Part shown: in pieces, positions 7,831 through 17,300 of the stretch
Layout of the letters: each line of letters opens with the position of its first letter
Numbering within the stretch: position 1 is the stretch's first letter
Assembly: GCA_002840835.1 (NCBI GenBank)
Contig: PHCQ01000017.1
Coordinates: forward strand, 25,005 to 89,004
Reading direction: 5' to 3'
DNA from: Betaproteobacteria bacterium HGW-Betaproteobacteria-16
GTDB taxonomy: Bacteria > Pseudomonadota > Gammaproteobacteria > Burkholderiales > Burkholderiaceae_C
DNA: 64,000 nt
Translations under genes and position numbers: made by a program
Notes under the pieces: model-generated
Seen by the model: only the letters and a program-made list of their open reading frames with translations
The model's database searches: none
What the model was told of the DNA's origin: nothing

Positions 7831-8817
7831 ATGCTCAACGTCTTCACGCTGGCCAATGGCCGCCTCTTCCAGGAAGAAATCGAGTCGCTCGAAGAGCTGG
7901 CCCGGTTCAAGCCCATCTGGGTTGACCTGGAGGACCCCACCCCCGAAGAGCGCCGCTGGGTCAAACAGCATTTCGGCCTGTCGATCCCGGAAGACGCGAT
8001 GGACGAGGACATCGAAGAATCGGCGCGTTTTTTCGAGGAAGACAACGGCGAACTGCATGTGCGCAGCGACTTCCTGATCACCGCCGACGAGACGCCGCGC
8101 TCGGTCCGCGTGGCGTTCATTCTCAATGAGCACAACGACTCACTCAAGAGCCACGGCGTGCTGTTCTCCATCCACGACGAAGACGTGCCCGTGTTCCGCC
8201 TGCTGCGCATGCGCGCCCGGCGCATGCCCGGCCTGATCGAAGACGCCAAGGACGTGCTGCTGATGCTGTTCGACGCCGACGCCGAGTACTGTGCCGACAC
8301 ACTGGAAGACATCTACGATGAGATCGAAATCGTCAGCGGCAAGGTGCTCAACAGCAATGCTTCGGACAACCTGCTCAGCGAAGCCCTCTCAGCGATCGCG
8401 CGGCACGAGGACATGTCGGGCCGCATCCGCCGCAACGTGATGGACACGCGCCGCGCGGTCAGCTTCATGATGCGCAGCCGCCTGCTCAATGCGGAGCAGT
8501 TCGAAGATGCGCGCCAGATCCTGCGCGACCTGGATTCGCTGGACAGCCACACCGCGTTCCTGTTCGACAAGATCAACTTCCTGATGGATGCGACCGTGGG
8601 TTTCATCAACATCAACCAGAACAAGATCATCAAGATCTTCTCGGTGGCCAGCGTGTCCCTGCTGCCGCCCACGCTGGTGGCGAGCAGCTACGGCATGAAC
8701 TTCCGCTTCATGCCCGAACTCGATTGGTCATTCGGCTACCCGTTCGCGATTGCACTGATGGTGCTGTCGGCGGTGGTGCCGATGGTGTATTTCCGCAAGC
8801 GGGGCTGGTTGCGGTAG
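7831..8817 (+). CDS. corA: Magnesium/cobalt transporter CorA
   Basis: A 328-residue CorA: an acidic N-terminal cytoplasmic domain, a long helix, then two C-terminal membrane segments (about residues 265-284 and 300-318). Between them is the selectivity motif YGMN. As a homopentamer it takes up Mg2+ and sometimes Co2+ or Ni2+ across the inner membrane. GGGAG precedes the ATG by about 6 nt. The 5' leader is more than 130 nt long with a possible leader peptide, so control by Mg2+ at the RNA level is possible. Confidence 0.95.
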   Translation: MLNVFTLANGRLFQEEIESLEELARFKPIWVDLEDPTPEERRWVKQHFGLSIPEDAMDEDIEESARFFEEDNGELHVRSDFLITADETPRSVRVAFILNEHNDSLKSHGVLFSIHDEDVPVFRLLRMRARRMPGLIEDAKDVLLMLFDADAEYCADTLEDIYDEIEIVSGKVLNSNASDNLLSEALSAIARHEDMSGRIRRNVMDTRRAVSFMMRSRLLNAEQFEDARQILRDLDSLDSHTAFLFDKINFLMDATVGFININQNKIIKIFSVASVSLLPPTLVASSYGMNFRFMPELDWSFGYPFAIALMVLSAVVPMVYFRKRGWLR

Positions 8818-8906
8818 CTCACCCCCGCGCCGCGCCTTCGGCGCGTCACCCCCTCAAGGGGGCGGCATCAGCGGCCCGGCAAAGCCGGTTCCGCGATGCC
8901 CCTGGA
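8818..8906 (-). repeat. Dispersed intergenic hairpin repeat, copy 3 (reverse)
   Basis: The reverse orientation follows the corA stop directly: CACCCCCGCGCCGCGCC, CCCCCTCAAGGGGGC, then CCCGGCAAAGCCGGTTCCGCG. It may help end the corA transcript. The rest of the 241-bp gap up to 9058 holds no gene. Confidence 0.8.
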
Positions 8907-9012
8907 TGAGACTTCGCGCTCCGGCGAGACTGCTGCCTGAAAGGCGTACCCATCGTCTTGCAAAGCCGGCCCGACGGTATCCTGGAACAAGGCACGTCGC
9001 GCCTGAGAGGCT

Positions 9013-9039
9013 GTGCGTAACCGGGGTGAGGTTGCGCAC
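9013..9039 (-). terminator. Hairpin downstream of the effector gene
   Basis: GTGCGTAACC (9013-9022) pairs with GGTTGCGCAC (9030-9039) with one G-T pair. It lies 20 nt past the stop of the minus-strand gene at 9059. There is no clear T-run, so this is a weak terminator call. Confidence 0.35.
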
Positions 9040-9058
9040 GTGAGTGCAGCTACCTTAT

Positions 9059-10957
9059 TCAAGCCATTGATCGTTGAAATGGCTCATGCTGGGCCAAGCC
9101 TTGTTCCCGGCGACTGTCAGCCCGCTCCTGCTCTTGCTGCTGCGCCTGCACATGCGCCCGTTCCAGATGCTGCTCTGGGCTCTGGCGCTGCGCCTCCTGC
9201 ACGCTGAACTCGCTCATCGGCGCGCTCTCCTGCATCACCGCCACGCTGTTGCCGTCCCGGCTCAGCAGGAAGCGGTGCACCGGCCCCCGGTGCGCGAACT
9301 GCTGCGCATGGCTCACCGCCGCCGCACTCACCCGCTCAATCTGCTCGTCGCTGTGGCCGTATTCGCGCAACAGCGGGCCGAGCTGGTGCTGTGCCATCTG
9401 CTGGTGGCGCTGCTGTTGCTCGGTGAGTTCAGGTATCTGTGTCTGTGTCTGTGGATTCGGCATCTGCGCCGAAGCCTGGGTCCGGTGGCGCGAGAAATCC
9501 GGCACATCGGTCACCTCTGGCAGCACCATCCCACGCTCGCGCATCACCTCGCGCGCGCTGAGCAGCTCGGCGGTGGCTCTGCGGAACGTCCCCATGCCGG
9601 CTTCGATGGCCTGATCCCTTTGTTGGGGATCAACATGTGCTTGGTCAATGCTGGCATGGCTGTCGGGTCTGCTCGCCTGGCCTGTGGCCAGCGCATACAC
9701 GCCGTGCATGCTTTGCACCATCTGTTCGGCTTCATACCGGTGGCACTGCTGCAACTGCTCGTTGTTCAGCGCCCGGTGGTTCTGCACCGCCGGTGCCATC
9801 CGGGCCTGTGCGGCCGCTTCCTCGTCGAGCGTGAACGGCTGCATCTGCCCGCTGCTGCGGTCCAGCGTCCAGCCCTGGCCGCTCATGGTGTCGGTGGTGC
9901 TCACCAGACGTTCGACGCCGTGGGCGCGTTCATGGACCTGTTCACTCACCACCTGCCAGCGGGCGGGGTCTACTGACCTGGTGATGCGGGTTTCGGTGTC
10001 ATCGCCGCTCTGGATGTGGGTGGTGTGCAGCCACTGCCCCGGCTGGGGCGAACGGGTCCATTCGGTGGTGGCGTTCGGTGCCACGCGGGTGGGTGTGGCC
10101 CAAGGCTGGCCGTCGGGGCCGAGGCTGTTGGTGTATTCGGCTTCGCTGCGGCGGAACTGGTCGCGCAGGGCGGTGCGGTGTTGCTCGGCCAGTTCGGCGT
10201 TGTGGCGCTCGGCCTGTTCTGGGAACCCGGCCGCGTCCAGGTAGCTCCGGGTCAACTCGGCCACCTTGGCACCTTTGACCATCTCGATGTAGCGGCTGGG
10301 CAGGGTCGGGTTGTCGTGCATGCCGAACCAACTGTATTTGCCCTCCACATTGACCAGGGCGTAGCGTTCGCCTTCGGCGGTGACGATGGTGGGATCGAGC
10401 TTGAGGTGGCTGGGCAGGGTCAGGGGTGGACCGAGCTTGTCTGGGGTGGGGCCACCGGTGAGTTTCTCGGCGAGGGATTCGGCTGCTTCTGCGCCGTAGG
10501 TGGCGCCATAGACCGCCCCCAATACAGCAAAGCCCTTTCCCACCGCAGGTCCGCCGAGCATGGTTCCCACAGGTGCCATGGCCTTGACACCGGCGAACCC
10601 GCCAACGAATCCGCCGCCGACCTTCGCCCCGGCTGTGACTGCTTCCGCCCCATCACCCTGTATCGCGTGTTGCCCAACCGCGTAGGCGCTGTCGAGAGCT
10701 CCAAGGGATCTTGCCCCGTAGGCAATGTACTTCCCTGCAGGAATTCCAGATTGCTGACCTGCCTCTTCCATACCTGGAAGAAGAATAGAGGCCGTTTCGG
10801 ACAGAGGGCTGCGGGTCGCCGTCCGTGCGCGAGGATAGGCGGTGCTCCAGACATCCGAGTTGGTTTCAAAAGCTCCGGAAGTAGAAGGCTGCGTCACTGA
10901 GCCGCTGTCAAAGACATAAAGGCGGTCTACGCGAACCTGATTGGCATTGCTAGACAT
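9059..10957 (-). CDS. Candidate XVIPCD-type type IV secretion effector (632 aa)
   Basis: Function is not directly recognised. There is no signal peptide. Residues 106-157 are glycine-rich and hydrophobic (GGGFVGGFAGVKAMAPVG and following), like a membrane-inserting toxin segment. Residues 170-500 match no family I know. The last 110 residues resemble the XVIPCD domain that recruits effectors to the Xanthomonadales-type T4SS: an AAVSHAQQFAHRGPVHRFL stretch, LSRDGNSVAVMQE, SVQEAQRQSPEQHLER and a glutamine-rich tail. The upstream 4-TM gene abuts it (TGA then ATG), as an immunity gene would. No secretion machinery is in the window. An alternative is a phage or plasmid-derived protein. Confidence 0.55.
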   Translation of the reverse strand: MSSNANQVRVDRLYVFDSGSVTQPSTSGAFETNSDVWSTAYPRARTATRSPLSETASILLPGMEEAGQQSGIPAGKYIAYGARSLGALDSAYAVGQHAIQGDGAEAVTAGAKVGGGFVGGFAGVKAMAPVGTMLGGPAVGKGFAVLGAVYGATYGAEAAESLAEKLTGGPTPDKLGPPLTLPSHLKLDPTIVTAEGERYALVNVEGKYSWFGMHDNPTLPSRYIEMVKGAKVAELTRSYLDAAGFPEQAERHNAELAEQHRTALRDQFRRSEAEYTNSLGPDGQPWATPTRVAPNATTEWTRSPQPGQWLHTTHIQSGDDTETRITRSVDPARWQVVSEQVHERAHGVERLVSTTDTMSGQGWTLDRSSGQMQPFTLDEEAAAQARMAPAVQNHRALNNEQLQQCHRYEAEQMVQSMHGVYALATGQASRPDSHASIDQAHVDPQQRDQAIEAGMGTFRRATAELLSAREVMRERGMVLPEVTDVPDFSRHRTQASAQMPNPQTQTQIPELTEQQQRHQQMAQHQLGPLLREYGHSDEQIERVSAAAVSHAQQFAHRGPVHRFLLSRDGNSVAVMQESAPMSEFSVQEAQRQSPEQHLERAHVQAQQQEQERADSRREQGLAQHEPFQRSMA

Positions 10958-11563
10958 TCAATGCTCCCCTTCAGTGCCGCGTCGAATATGACGGGGTATC
11001 TCGCCGCTCAACCACCCAGCAACCAACACAAACAAACCGCCTGCCGCCATAACGGGAGCAGAGACGTAGAAGATGTTGCCGAGGCAACCCATGGCCAAGC
11101 GATTGCTCAAAATGAAGCGAATCACACCGTTGTTGGCATTGGTTATCCAACCCCCATGACTAGCGGCATAAATAACGAGGCCAGTCACAAGGGCCAGAAC
11201 GATCGCCTTTTGCAGGGGCATATTCCAGAGCGGAAAACTTCTCTGTCTTGCTTCCCAGCTCATCAAGCAGCACAACACAAACAGGCCGGGGCTCATCGCC
11301 CACAGCAGCGAGTAGTAGAAGCGATTGAGTTCAGGACGAATGCCAAGGCTCGAGATCAGGTCGATCTGCGGCACCCAAGCCGCCATGAAGTCAGTGAATT
11401 CAACCGCCCATGAATGGGCCTGGAGAATATCGGCCGGAATGAGCAGGGCGCTCAGACCCATCAGTGCAACGTAAATCCCCGCCGCCTTCTCGTAAGGCGT
11501 CTTGAACACCGGCTCCTTGGGCTTTGCTGCCGCCTTTGCTTTGGCATTTGTCTGGACGTTCAA
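10958..11563 (-). CDS. Four-TM membrane protein, candidate immunity protein
   Basis: A 201-residue protein from a TTG start at 11563, chosen because AGGGAGGTGG lies about 3 nt upstream; a longer ORF upstream lacks such a site. Predicted membrane segments lie near residues 28-47, 84-102, 119-136 and 163-186, with a lysine-rich N-terminus. Its stop codon directly abuts the ATG of the putative effector, so the two are coupled. Base composition is visibly lower in GC (roughly 52% by eye) than the flanking genes, which suggests transfer. A polytopic immunity protein would suit a membrane-acting toxin. I do not recognise the family. Confidence 0.6.
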   Translation of the reverse strand: MNVQTNAKAKAAAKPKEPVFKTPYEKAAGIYVALMGLSALLIPADILQAHSWAVEFTDFMAAWVPQIDLISSLGIRPELNRFYYSLLWAMSPGLFVLCCLMSWEARQRSFPLWNMPLQKAIVLALVTGLVIYAASHGGWITNANNGVIRFILSNRLAMGCLGNIFYVSAPVMAAGGLFVLVAGWLSGEIPRHIRRGTEGEH

Positions 11564-11704
11564 GGTCCACCTCCCTGAATACTTTCGATTGCAAGGCCGC
11601 GATATTCGCACAAGTCAATCGATCGGATCTGACCACCCTGTCAGATCATGCGAGGCGCCCATTCATTACCGTGGACCAGGCGCCGGGCGATCCGTGCTCG
11701 CCGA

Positions 11705-12451
11705 TCAGGCCATCATGGCCGCCACAATGGCCCCGCTGTATCGGCTGGCCACCTCGCGCAGAAAGCGGGGAAAGTCCACATGCGCCGCGTCGTCTGCCCG
11801 GTCAGAGATGGTGCGCACGACCGCCAGCGGCACACCGAAGTCGTGGCACACCTGCGCAAAGGCTGCGCCTTCCATTTCCACGGCGAGCGCATCCGGCAGT
11901 TCGCGCTGCAAGGCCTGGCTCTCGGCCGTGGTAGAAACAAAACGGTCGCCGCTGATGAGCAGGCCCTGGTGCAGGCGCGGTGTTTGCAGACCAAAGGCCT
12001 TCACCGTTGCGGCATCCAGCTGCGCAGGCAACGCATGCAGCATGCGTTCGCAGGCCAGTTCCAGGGCGTCGGTGAGCAGGCTGTCGGCATCGAAGCGGCT
12101 GCGGGCGTAGCCCGGTACCTCGTGGCGCGGGAAGATGGGCGAGGCGTCAATGTCGTGCTGGAGGAAGCTGCGCGCCAGCACCACATCGCCCAGGTTCACC
12201 CCAGCGCCCAGTCCACCGGCCACGCCCGTGAAAACAATGCGATTCACCCCAAAGCGTTCGATGAGCAGCGTGGCCGTGGTGGCAGCAGCCACCTTGCCAA
12301 TGCCAGAGAGCACCGCCACCACATCTTGCCCATGCAGGTGCCCCACCCAGAAATCGCGCCCGCCCACCGTCTGTTTGTGTTCGTCGGGCATCAGCGCCAG
12401 CACGCTGGCCAGTTCGTCATACAGGGCCGAGACAATGGCAGTGCGGGTCAT
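11705..12451 (-). CDS. mtnN: 5'-methylthioadenosine/S-adenosylhomocysteine nucleosidase
   Basis: A 248-residue PNP/UDP phosphorylase-fold enzyme. SALYDELASVL near the N-terminus, VLSGIGKVAAATTAT, VFTGVAGGLG, the substrate-binding VEMEGAAFAQVC and the RTISDRAD catalytic aspartate motif all fit MtnN/Pfs. It cleaves the N-glycosidic bond of MTA and SAH. MTA is a by-product of polyamine synthesis via decarboxylated SAM, although the polyamine route in this window (NspC) does not produce MTA. It lies downstream of fadD's terminator, so it is probably separately transcribed. Confidence 0.93.
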   Translation of the reverse strand: MTRTAIVSALYDELASVLALMPDEHKQTVGGRDFWVGHLHGQDVVAVLSGIGKVAAATTATLLIERFGVNRIVFTGVAGGLGAGVNLGDVVLARSFLQHDIDASPIFPRHEVPGYARSRFDADSLLTDALELACERMLHALPAQLDAATVKAFGLQTPRLHQGLLISGDRFVSTTAESQALQRELPDALAVEMEGAAFAQVCHDFGVPLAVVRTISDRADDAAHVDFPRFLREVASRYSGAIVAAMMA

Positions 12452-12461
12452 GAGTCACTCC

Positions 12462-12487
12462 AAAAAACAAAGGCGGCCGAAGCCGCC
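12462..12487 (-). terminator. Rho-independent terminator of fadD
   Basis: Read on the minus strand: GGCGGC, TTCG loop, GCCGCC, then TTTGTTTTTT. It lies 26 nt after the fadD stop and just before the mtnN start, so it should separate the two transcripts. Confidence 0.85.
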
Positions 12488-12513
12488 CTGGATTGTGTCG
12501 CAGTCGCGCTGCG

Positions 12514-14211
12514 TCACTTCTTGTCGCGCAGTTCCCGACGCAGAATCTTGCCCACCGGCGTCTTCGGCAACTCGGTGCGGAACTCCACCACCTTGGGCTG
12601 TTTGTAGCCGGTGAGGTTGGTCTTGCAGTAGTTGCGAACCTGTTCTTCGGTCAGGGCCGGGTCCTTCTTGACAACGACCAGCTTGACAGCCTCACCCGAC
12701 TTGTCGTCGGGCACGCCGACCACCGCGCACTCCATCACGCCGTCAAGCTTCGCTACCACATCCTCGACTTCGTTCGGGTAGACGTTGAAGCCGCTGACCA
12801 GCACCATGTCCTTCTTGCGGTCGACAATTTTGAAGTAGCCGCGTTCGTCCATCACGCCGATGTCGCCGGTCTTGAAATAGCCGTCGGCGGTCATGACCTT
12901 GGCGGTCTCGTCCGGGCGTTGCCAGTAGCCCGCCATCACTTGTGGCCCCTTGATGGCAATCTCGCCAGGCTGGCCCAGCGGCACCTCATTGCCATCGTCG
13001 TCCAGGCACTTCATCCAGGTGTTGGGCAGTGGCACGCCAATGGTGCCGCTGTATTCGGTGCTCGTGGTCGGGTTGCAACTGGCCGATGGGCTGGTCTCCG
13101 ACAGGCCGTAACCCTCGCAGATGGGGCAGCCGGTTTTCTCGAGCCAGAGCTTGGCCACCGCACCCTGCACCGCCATGCCACCGCCGACCGAGACCTTGAG
13201 GTGGCTCCAGTTCACAGTGTTGAAGTCGGGATGGTTCGCCAGGCCATTGAACAGCGTGTTGACAGCCGGAAAGCTGTGGAACGTGTGCTTGCTGAGCTCC
13301 TTGAGCACCGCTGGCAGGTCACGTGGGTTGGGGATCAGGATGGTCTTGCCACCGGTGCGCATGGACAGCATCATGTTCACCGTGAAGGCGAAGATGTGGT
13401 ACAGCGGCAGTGCGCACACGCTGGTGGGCTGCTCGCTCGATGGCACCTTGCGCATCACCGGATCGTTCCATGCTTCGGACTGCAGCACGTTGGCGATCAC
13501 GTTGCGATGCAGCAGCACCGCGCCCTTGCTCACACCGGTGGTGCCACCGGTGTACTGCAGCACGGCCACGTCGTCGGGCTTGATGTCCGGGCGCTTGAAG
13601 CTGCCACGCGTGCCACGGGCCACGGCTTCATTGAAGCGCACGGCCTGCGGCAGGCTGAAGGTCGGCACCATCTTCTTCACGTTGCGTACCACGTAGTTGA
13701 CGATGGCACCCTTGAGCAGGCCCAGCATGTCGCCCATGGCGGCCAGCACCACATGCTTGACCGGGGTGCTGGCAATGCACTGCTGCAGCGTGTGCGCGAA
13801 GTTCTCGATGATGACGATGGCCTTGGCACCCGAGTCCTTGAGCTGGTGTTCCAGTTCACGCGCGGTGTACAGGGGGTTGACGTTGACCACCACAAAGCCG
13901 GCCCGAAGGATGCCCGCGACCGCAACCGGGTACTGGGGCACGTTGGGCATCATGATCGCCACACGGTCCCCTTTGACCAAGCCCAGCCCCTGAAGATAGG
14001 CGGCGAAGGCCTGTGACAGGCTGTCGGTCTGGGCGAAGGTCACATCCTTGCCCATGAAGCTGTAGGCCGTGCGCGAAGCGTTCTTCTGAAAGCTCTCCTC
14101 CATCAGGTGCACCAGCGAAGGGTATTGCGCGACATCGATGTCAGCGGGAACACCCTCAGGATAGGCACCCAGCCAGGGACGTGCAGCAGAGGCCTGCGTC
14201 GAATCAGTCAT
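12514..14211 (-). CDS. fadD: Long-chain fatty-acid--CoA ligase
   Basis: A 565-residue acyl-adenylate enzyme. It has the P-loop-like YTGGTTGVSKGAVL, the EGYGLSETSP motif, the ATP-binding YFKTGDIGVMDERGYFKIVDRKKDM hinge region (the motif spans 25 residues near 445) and the C-terminal PKTPVGKILRRELR with its catalytic lysine. It activates long-chain fatty acids to acyl-CoA at the inner membrane for beta-oxidation. The ATG at 14211 has GGAG 8 nt upstream; an in-frame ATG 36 nt earlier lacks one. A clear terminator follows. Confidence 0.93.
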   Translation of the reverse strand: MTDSTQASAARPWLGAYPEGVPADIDVAQYPSLVHLMEESFQKNASRTAYSFMGKDVTFAQTDSLSQAFAAYLQGLGLVKGDRVAIMMPNVPQYPVAVAGILRAGFVVVNVNPLYTARELEHQLKDSGAKAIVIIENFAHTLQQCIASTPVKHVVLAAMGDMLGLLKGAIVNYVVRNVKKMVPTFSLPQAVRFNEAVARGTRGSFKRPDIKPDDVAVLQYTGGTTGVSKGAVLLHRNVIANVLQSEAWNDPVMRKVPSSEQPTSVCALPLYHIFAFTVNMMLSMRTGGKTILIPNPRDLPAVLKELSKHTFHSFPAVNTLFNGLANHPDFNTVNWSHLKVSVGGGMAVQGAVAKLWLEKTGCPICEGYGLSETSPSASCNPTTSTEYSGTIGVPLPNTWMKCLDDDGNEVPLGQPGEIAIKGPQVMAGYWQRPDETAKVMTADGYFKTGDIGVMDERGYFKIVDRKKDMVLVSGFNVYPNEVEDVVAKLDGVMECAVVGVPDDKSGEAVKLVVVKKDPALTEEQVRNYCKTNLTGYKQPKVVEFRTELPKTPVGKILRRELRDKK

Positions 14212-14385
14212 TAAAAAGTCTCCAGGATCGATGTTGTTGTGCAGCACGCATTCTCATGTTCCAGCCCACAACCCGCGCGCGTGTTTTCCCTGACGGGATT
14301 CTGACACAAGCCCTGAAACGGCCCTTTTCAACTCGCCATCGCTATCAAATCTGATTCGATTCAGCGCCGGCCGGAATGTGAGCGT

Positions 14386-17300
14386 TCAGTCGGCACCGGC
14401 AGCGTTCAGGTATTCCTTGATAGCCAGGCAGGTGCGCCCGATCTCGGCGCCAAAGCGGGCGATGGCTTCAGGGTCGCGAGCGCCTGATCGAAGGTGCGCT
14501 TCCAGCTGGTTGGCAGCCTCGGCAACCGCCACCAGAACCAGCGCCGCGGCGCTGCCACGCGTCTTGTGCACCAGCAGGATGAGGTCTTCGTTCCCCAGCG
14601 TGTCGGCACGCTGTGCCTCGTCTTCATGCTCTTTCACAAAGCGATGTAGGTGATGACGGTATTGCTCGGCGTCCTGCCACAGCGCCATGCCTGCATCGAA
14701 GTCCACCAACAACGGTGCACTGGCAGGCGCCGGCCGGGCAGGCGGGCTTTCGTCGGCACGCTCACCACCCCCGGCAACGCCCCTGACAAGTCGGAGCAGC
14801 AGACGAACAAGGCCGCTGACATCAAACGGCTTGGTGACCACAGCGTCCATGCCGGCACGCAGCGCAGCCACACGCTGTTCGTTGAAGGCACTGGCCGTCA
14901 ATGCCACGATGGGCAGACGTTCATATCCCGGCAACTGGCGTATCTGCGCTGTCGTCTGCATACCGTCCATGCCCGGCATTTGCAGATCCATCAGCACGAT
15001 GTCGCACAAACTCGCGTCGCTCTTGAGCATCTTCACTGCGGCGCGCCCGTCGTTGGCCGTGATGGCGGTAGCCCCGTGGCTGGCCAGTATGCTGGTGGCC
15101 AGCTCCCGGTTGGTTTCGTTGTCATCCACCACCAATACGCGCATGCCGTGAAGGGAGGTCAATTCGTCCGCGCCTCTGGACTCCCTGGCCAATGAGCGGC
15201 CGCCACGACCAAGCGCTCGGTCGACACACTCTTGAAGCGCCGAGGGTGTCACGGGTTTGACAAGCACGGCATCCAGCAGGCCATCATCGACCAGCGCCTC
15301 CAGGCGAAGCGCCTCGCGAGCGCTGGCCACCGCCACCAGTCTCGGCTTTTTGCCTGGCGTGGCACCCCGCAGCTGACGCGCCAACGCTGTGTCGACACTG
15401 TTGTCTTCTCCGCACTCGATCAGGATCACGTCTGCTCCGGCTCCTGCACCATGCCCGGTCATCAACATGTGCGCTGCGTCCCCGTGGGAAGCGCGGGCAA
15501 CAGGCCATTTCAACGATTCACAGATCTGGACCAGATTGCCCCCGGTTCGCCCGTTGCCCGCCACAATCAGCACCACACGATGCTTCGCCTCTTCGAGCGA
15601 CCGCCCCGCCTCGCCAAGCGCCACGCCGAGCTCCACCGTGAACCTGAACGCGCTGCCCTGACCCACGGTGCTTTCCACCACGATCTCGCTTTGCATCAGC
15701 TTCACCAGTTGCTTGGAGATCGAGAGGCCCAGCCCCGTGCCTCCAAAACGACGCGCGGTGGATGCTTCGGCCTGCGTGAAGGGTTTGAAGAGCGTCGCCA
15801 TCTGTTCGCGGGTCATGCCAATGCCCGTGTCTTCCACCGAAAACATCAGCATGACGTGGTCATGCGCTCGCTCGACCACCCGGACCGACAGTTCGACGTG
15901 GCCCTCCTGGGTGAACTTCAAGGCGTTGCCCACCAGGTTGATCAGCACCTGCTCGATCCGGAACCCGTCGCCCACCAGATGCCGAACCTCCGGTGGCGGC
16001 GGGGCAATCACCACGTCCACGGCGTTGCTCGACACCACCGATCCCATGATGACGGCAACGTTGTCGAGCAGCTTGTGCAGGTCGAACGGGCTGCTTTCAA
16101 TCTTGAGCAGACCCGTTTCGATTTTGGAGAAGTCCAGGATGTCGTTGATCAGGTTCAGGAGCGAACGGCCAGCGCGCGTGATCTTGTTCAGCCTGTCTCT
16201 GGTGGAAGTCTCATGCGTTTCCCGCTCCGCCAGATACGCCATGCCCAGCACTGCATGAAGCGGTGTGCGGATTTCATGGCTCATATGGGCCAGAAATTCA
16301 CCCTTGGCCCGGGATGCCGCCTCGGCCGCCTCACGCGCCCGCCGCTCGAACTCGGCACGCCGCCTTTCTGTCTGGTCCAGCACGTAGGTCACCCGCAACT
16401 GCTTCTCGCTGTCCAGCATGGCCGAGCCCACCAGCACAGGCACCCGTCGTCCGTCCCGGTGCAGCAGTTCCGTTTCGTACGCTCCACGCACACCTGCGTG
16501 CTGAGCGCCCTGCGCGATCAATGCCTCGTCCGCTTGCTTCCCCTGGGTTGCAAGGCGGTCCCAGTGCAACTGGCCAGACAACAAGTCGGCGCGCGAGTAA
16601 CCCAGCAGTTCGAGAAAAGCGTCATTGGCCTCTTCGATGCGCCCGTCTGCACGCCAGAACAGGACTCCGATGATGTTGGACTCGACCAGCCGATGGATCC
16701 GGTCCTGGTACGCGCGCAGTTCGCCGATGTCCCTTCCCACCAGCAGCACGCTGCCCACCAGGTGCTGGGCGTCGAACTCGGGCGTCAGGCTCACCAGATG
16801 GTTCGCTGGCCGATCGCCTGCGTCGGTCCAGTTCATCTCGAAGTGCTGCGACTCACCGCCGCGCAGGCAGGCAAGCATGCGAAGCTGCAGCTCGTTGCCG
16901 GGCACGTTGCCCAGGCACGCCGCGGGCGTCAAGCCGATCAGCGCGGCGGGTTCGCTGTGGGCGCGCGCAGCAAGCGCCGGGTTCGCGTACAGGCAGCGTG
17001 ATGACGCGTCGAACCTTGCAATGAGATCAGGCGAATTCTCAACCAGCGTGCGGAATTGGCGCTCCTTTTCTTCAAGTGCCTCCTGCAAGGCCAGCCGCGC
17101 CGATACATCGCGGGAAACGGTGATGAAGTGCGGCGCCTCGCCATCGCCCATCGGCATCTTGGAGACCGACAGTTCGTACCAATGTCGCCCATGCGGGGTG
17201 TCGACCGAGATCACCTTGCCGAACGACAGTCCTTGTTCGTCCGCCTCGCGAAACGCAGCCTTGGCCGTCGCTGCACTCGAAGGTGAAAGCACCTCGTCGA

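Noticed and set aside
9059..11563. Prophage or plasmid remnant
   Set aside because: No integrase, phage structural, replication or mobilisation gene and no attachment repeats flank the pair.
15232..17001. A 589-codon plus-strand open frame
   Set aside because: Antisense to the hybrid histidine kinase; composition is typical of shadow frames.
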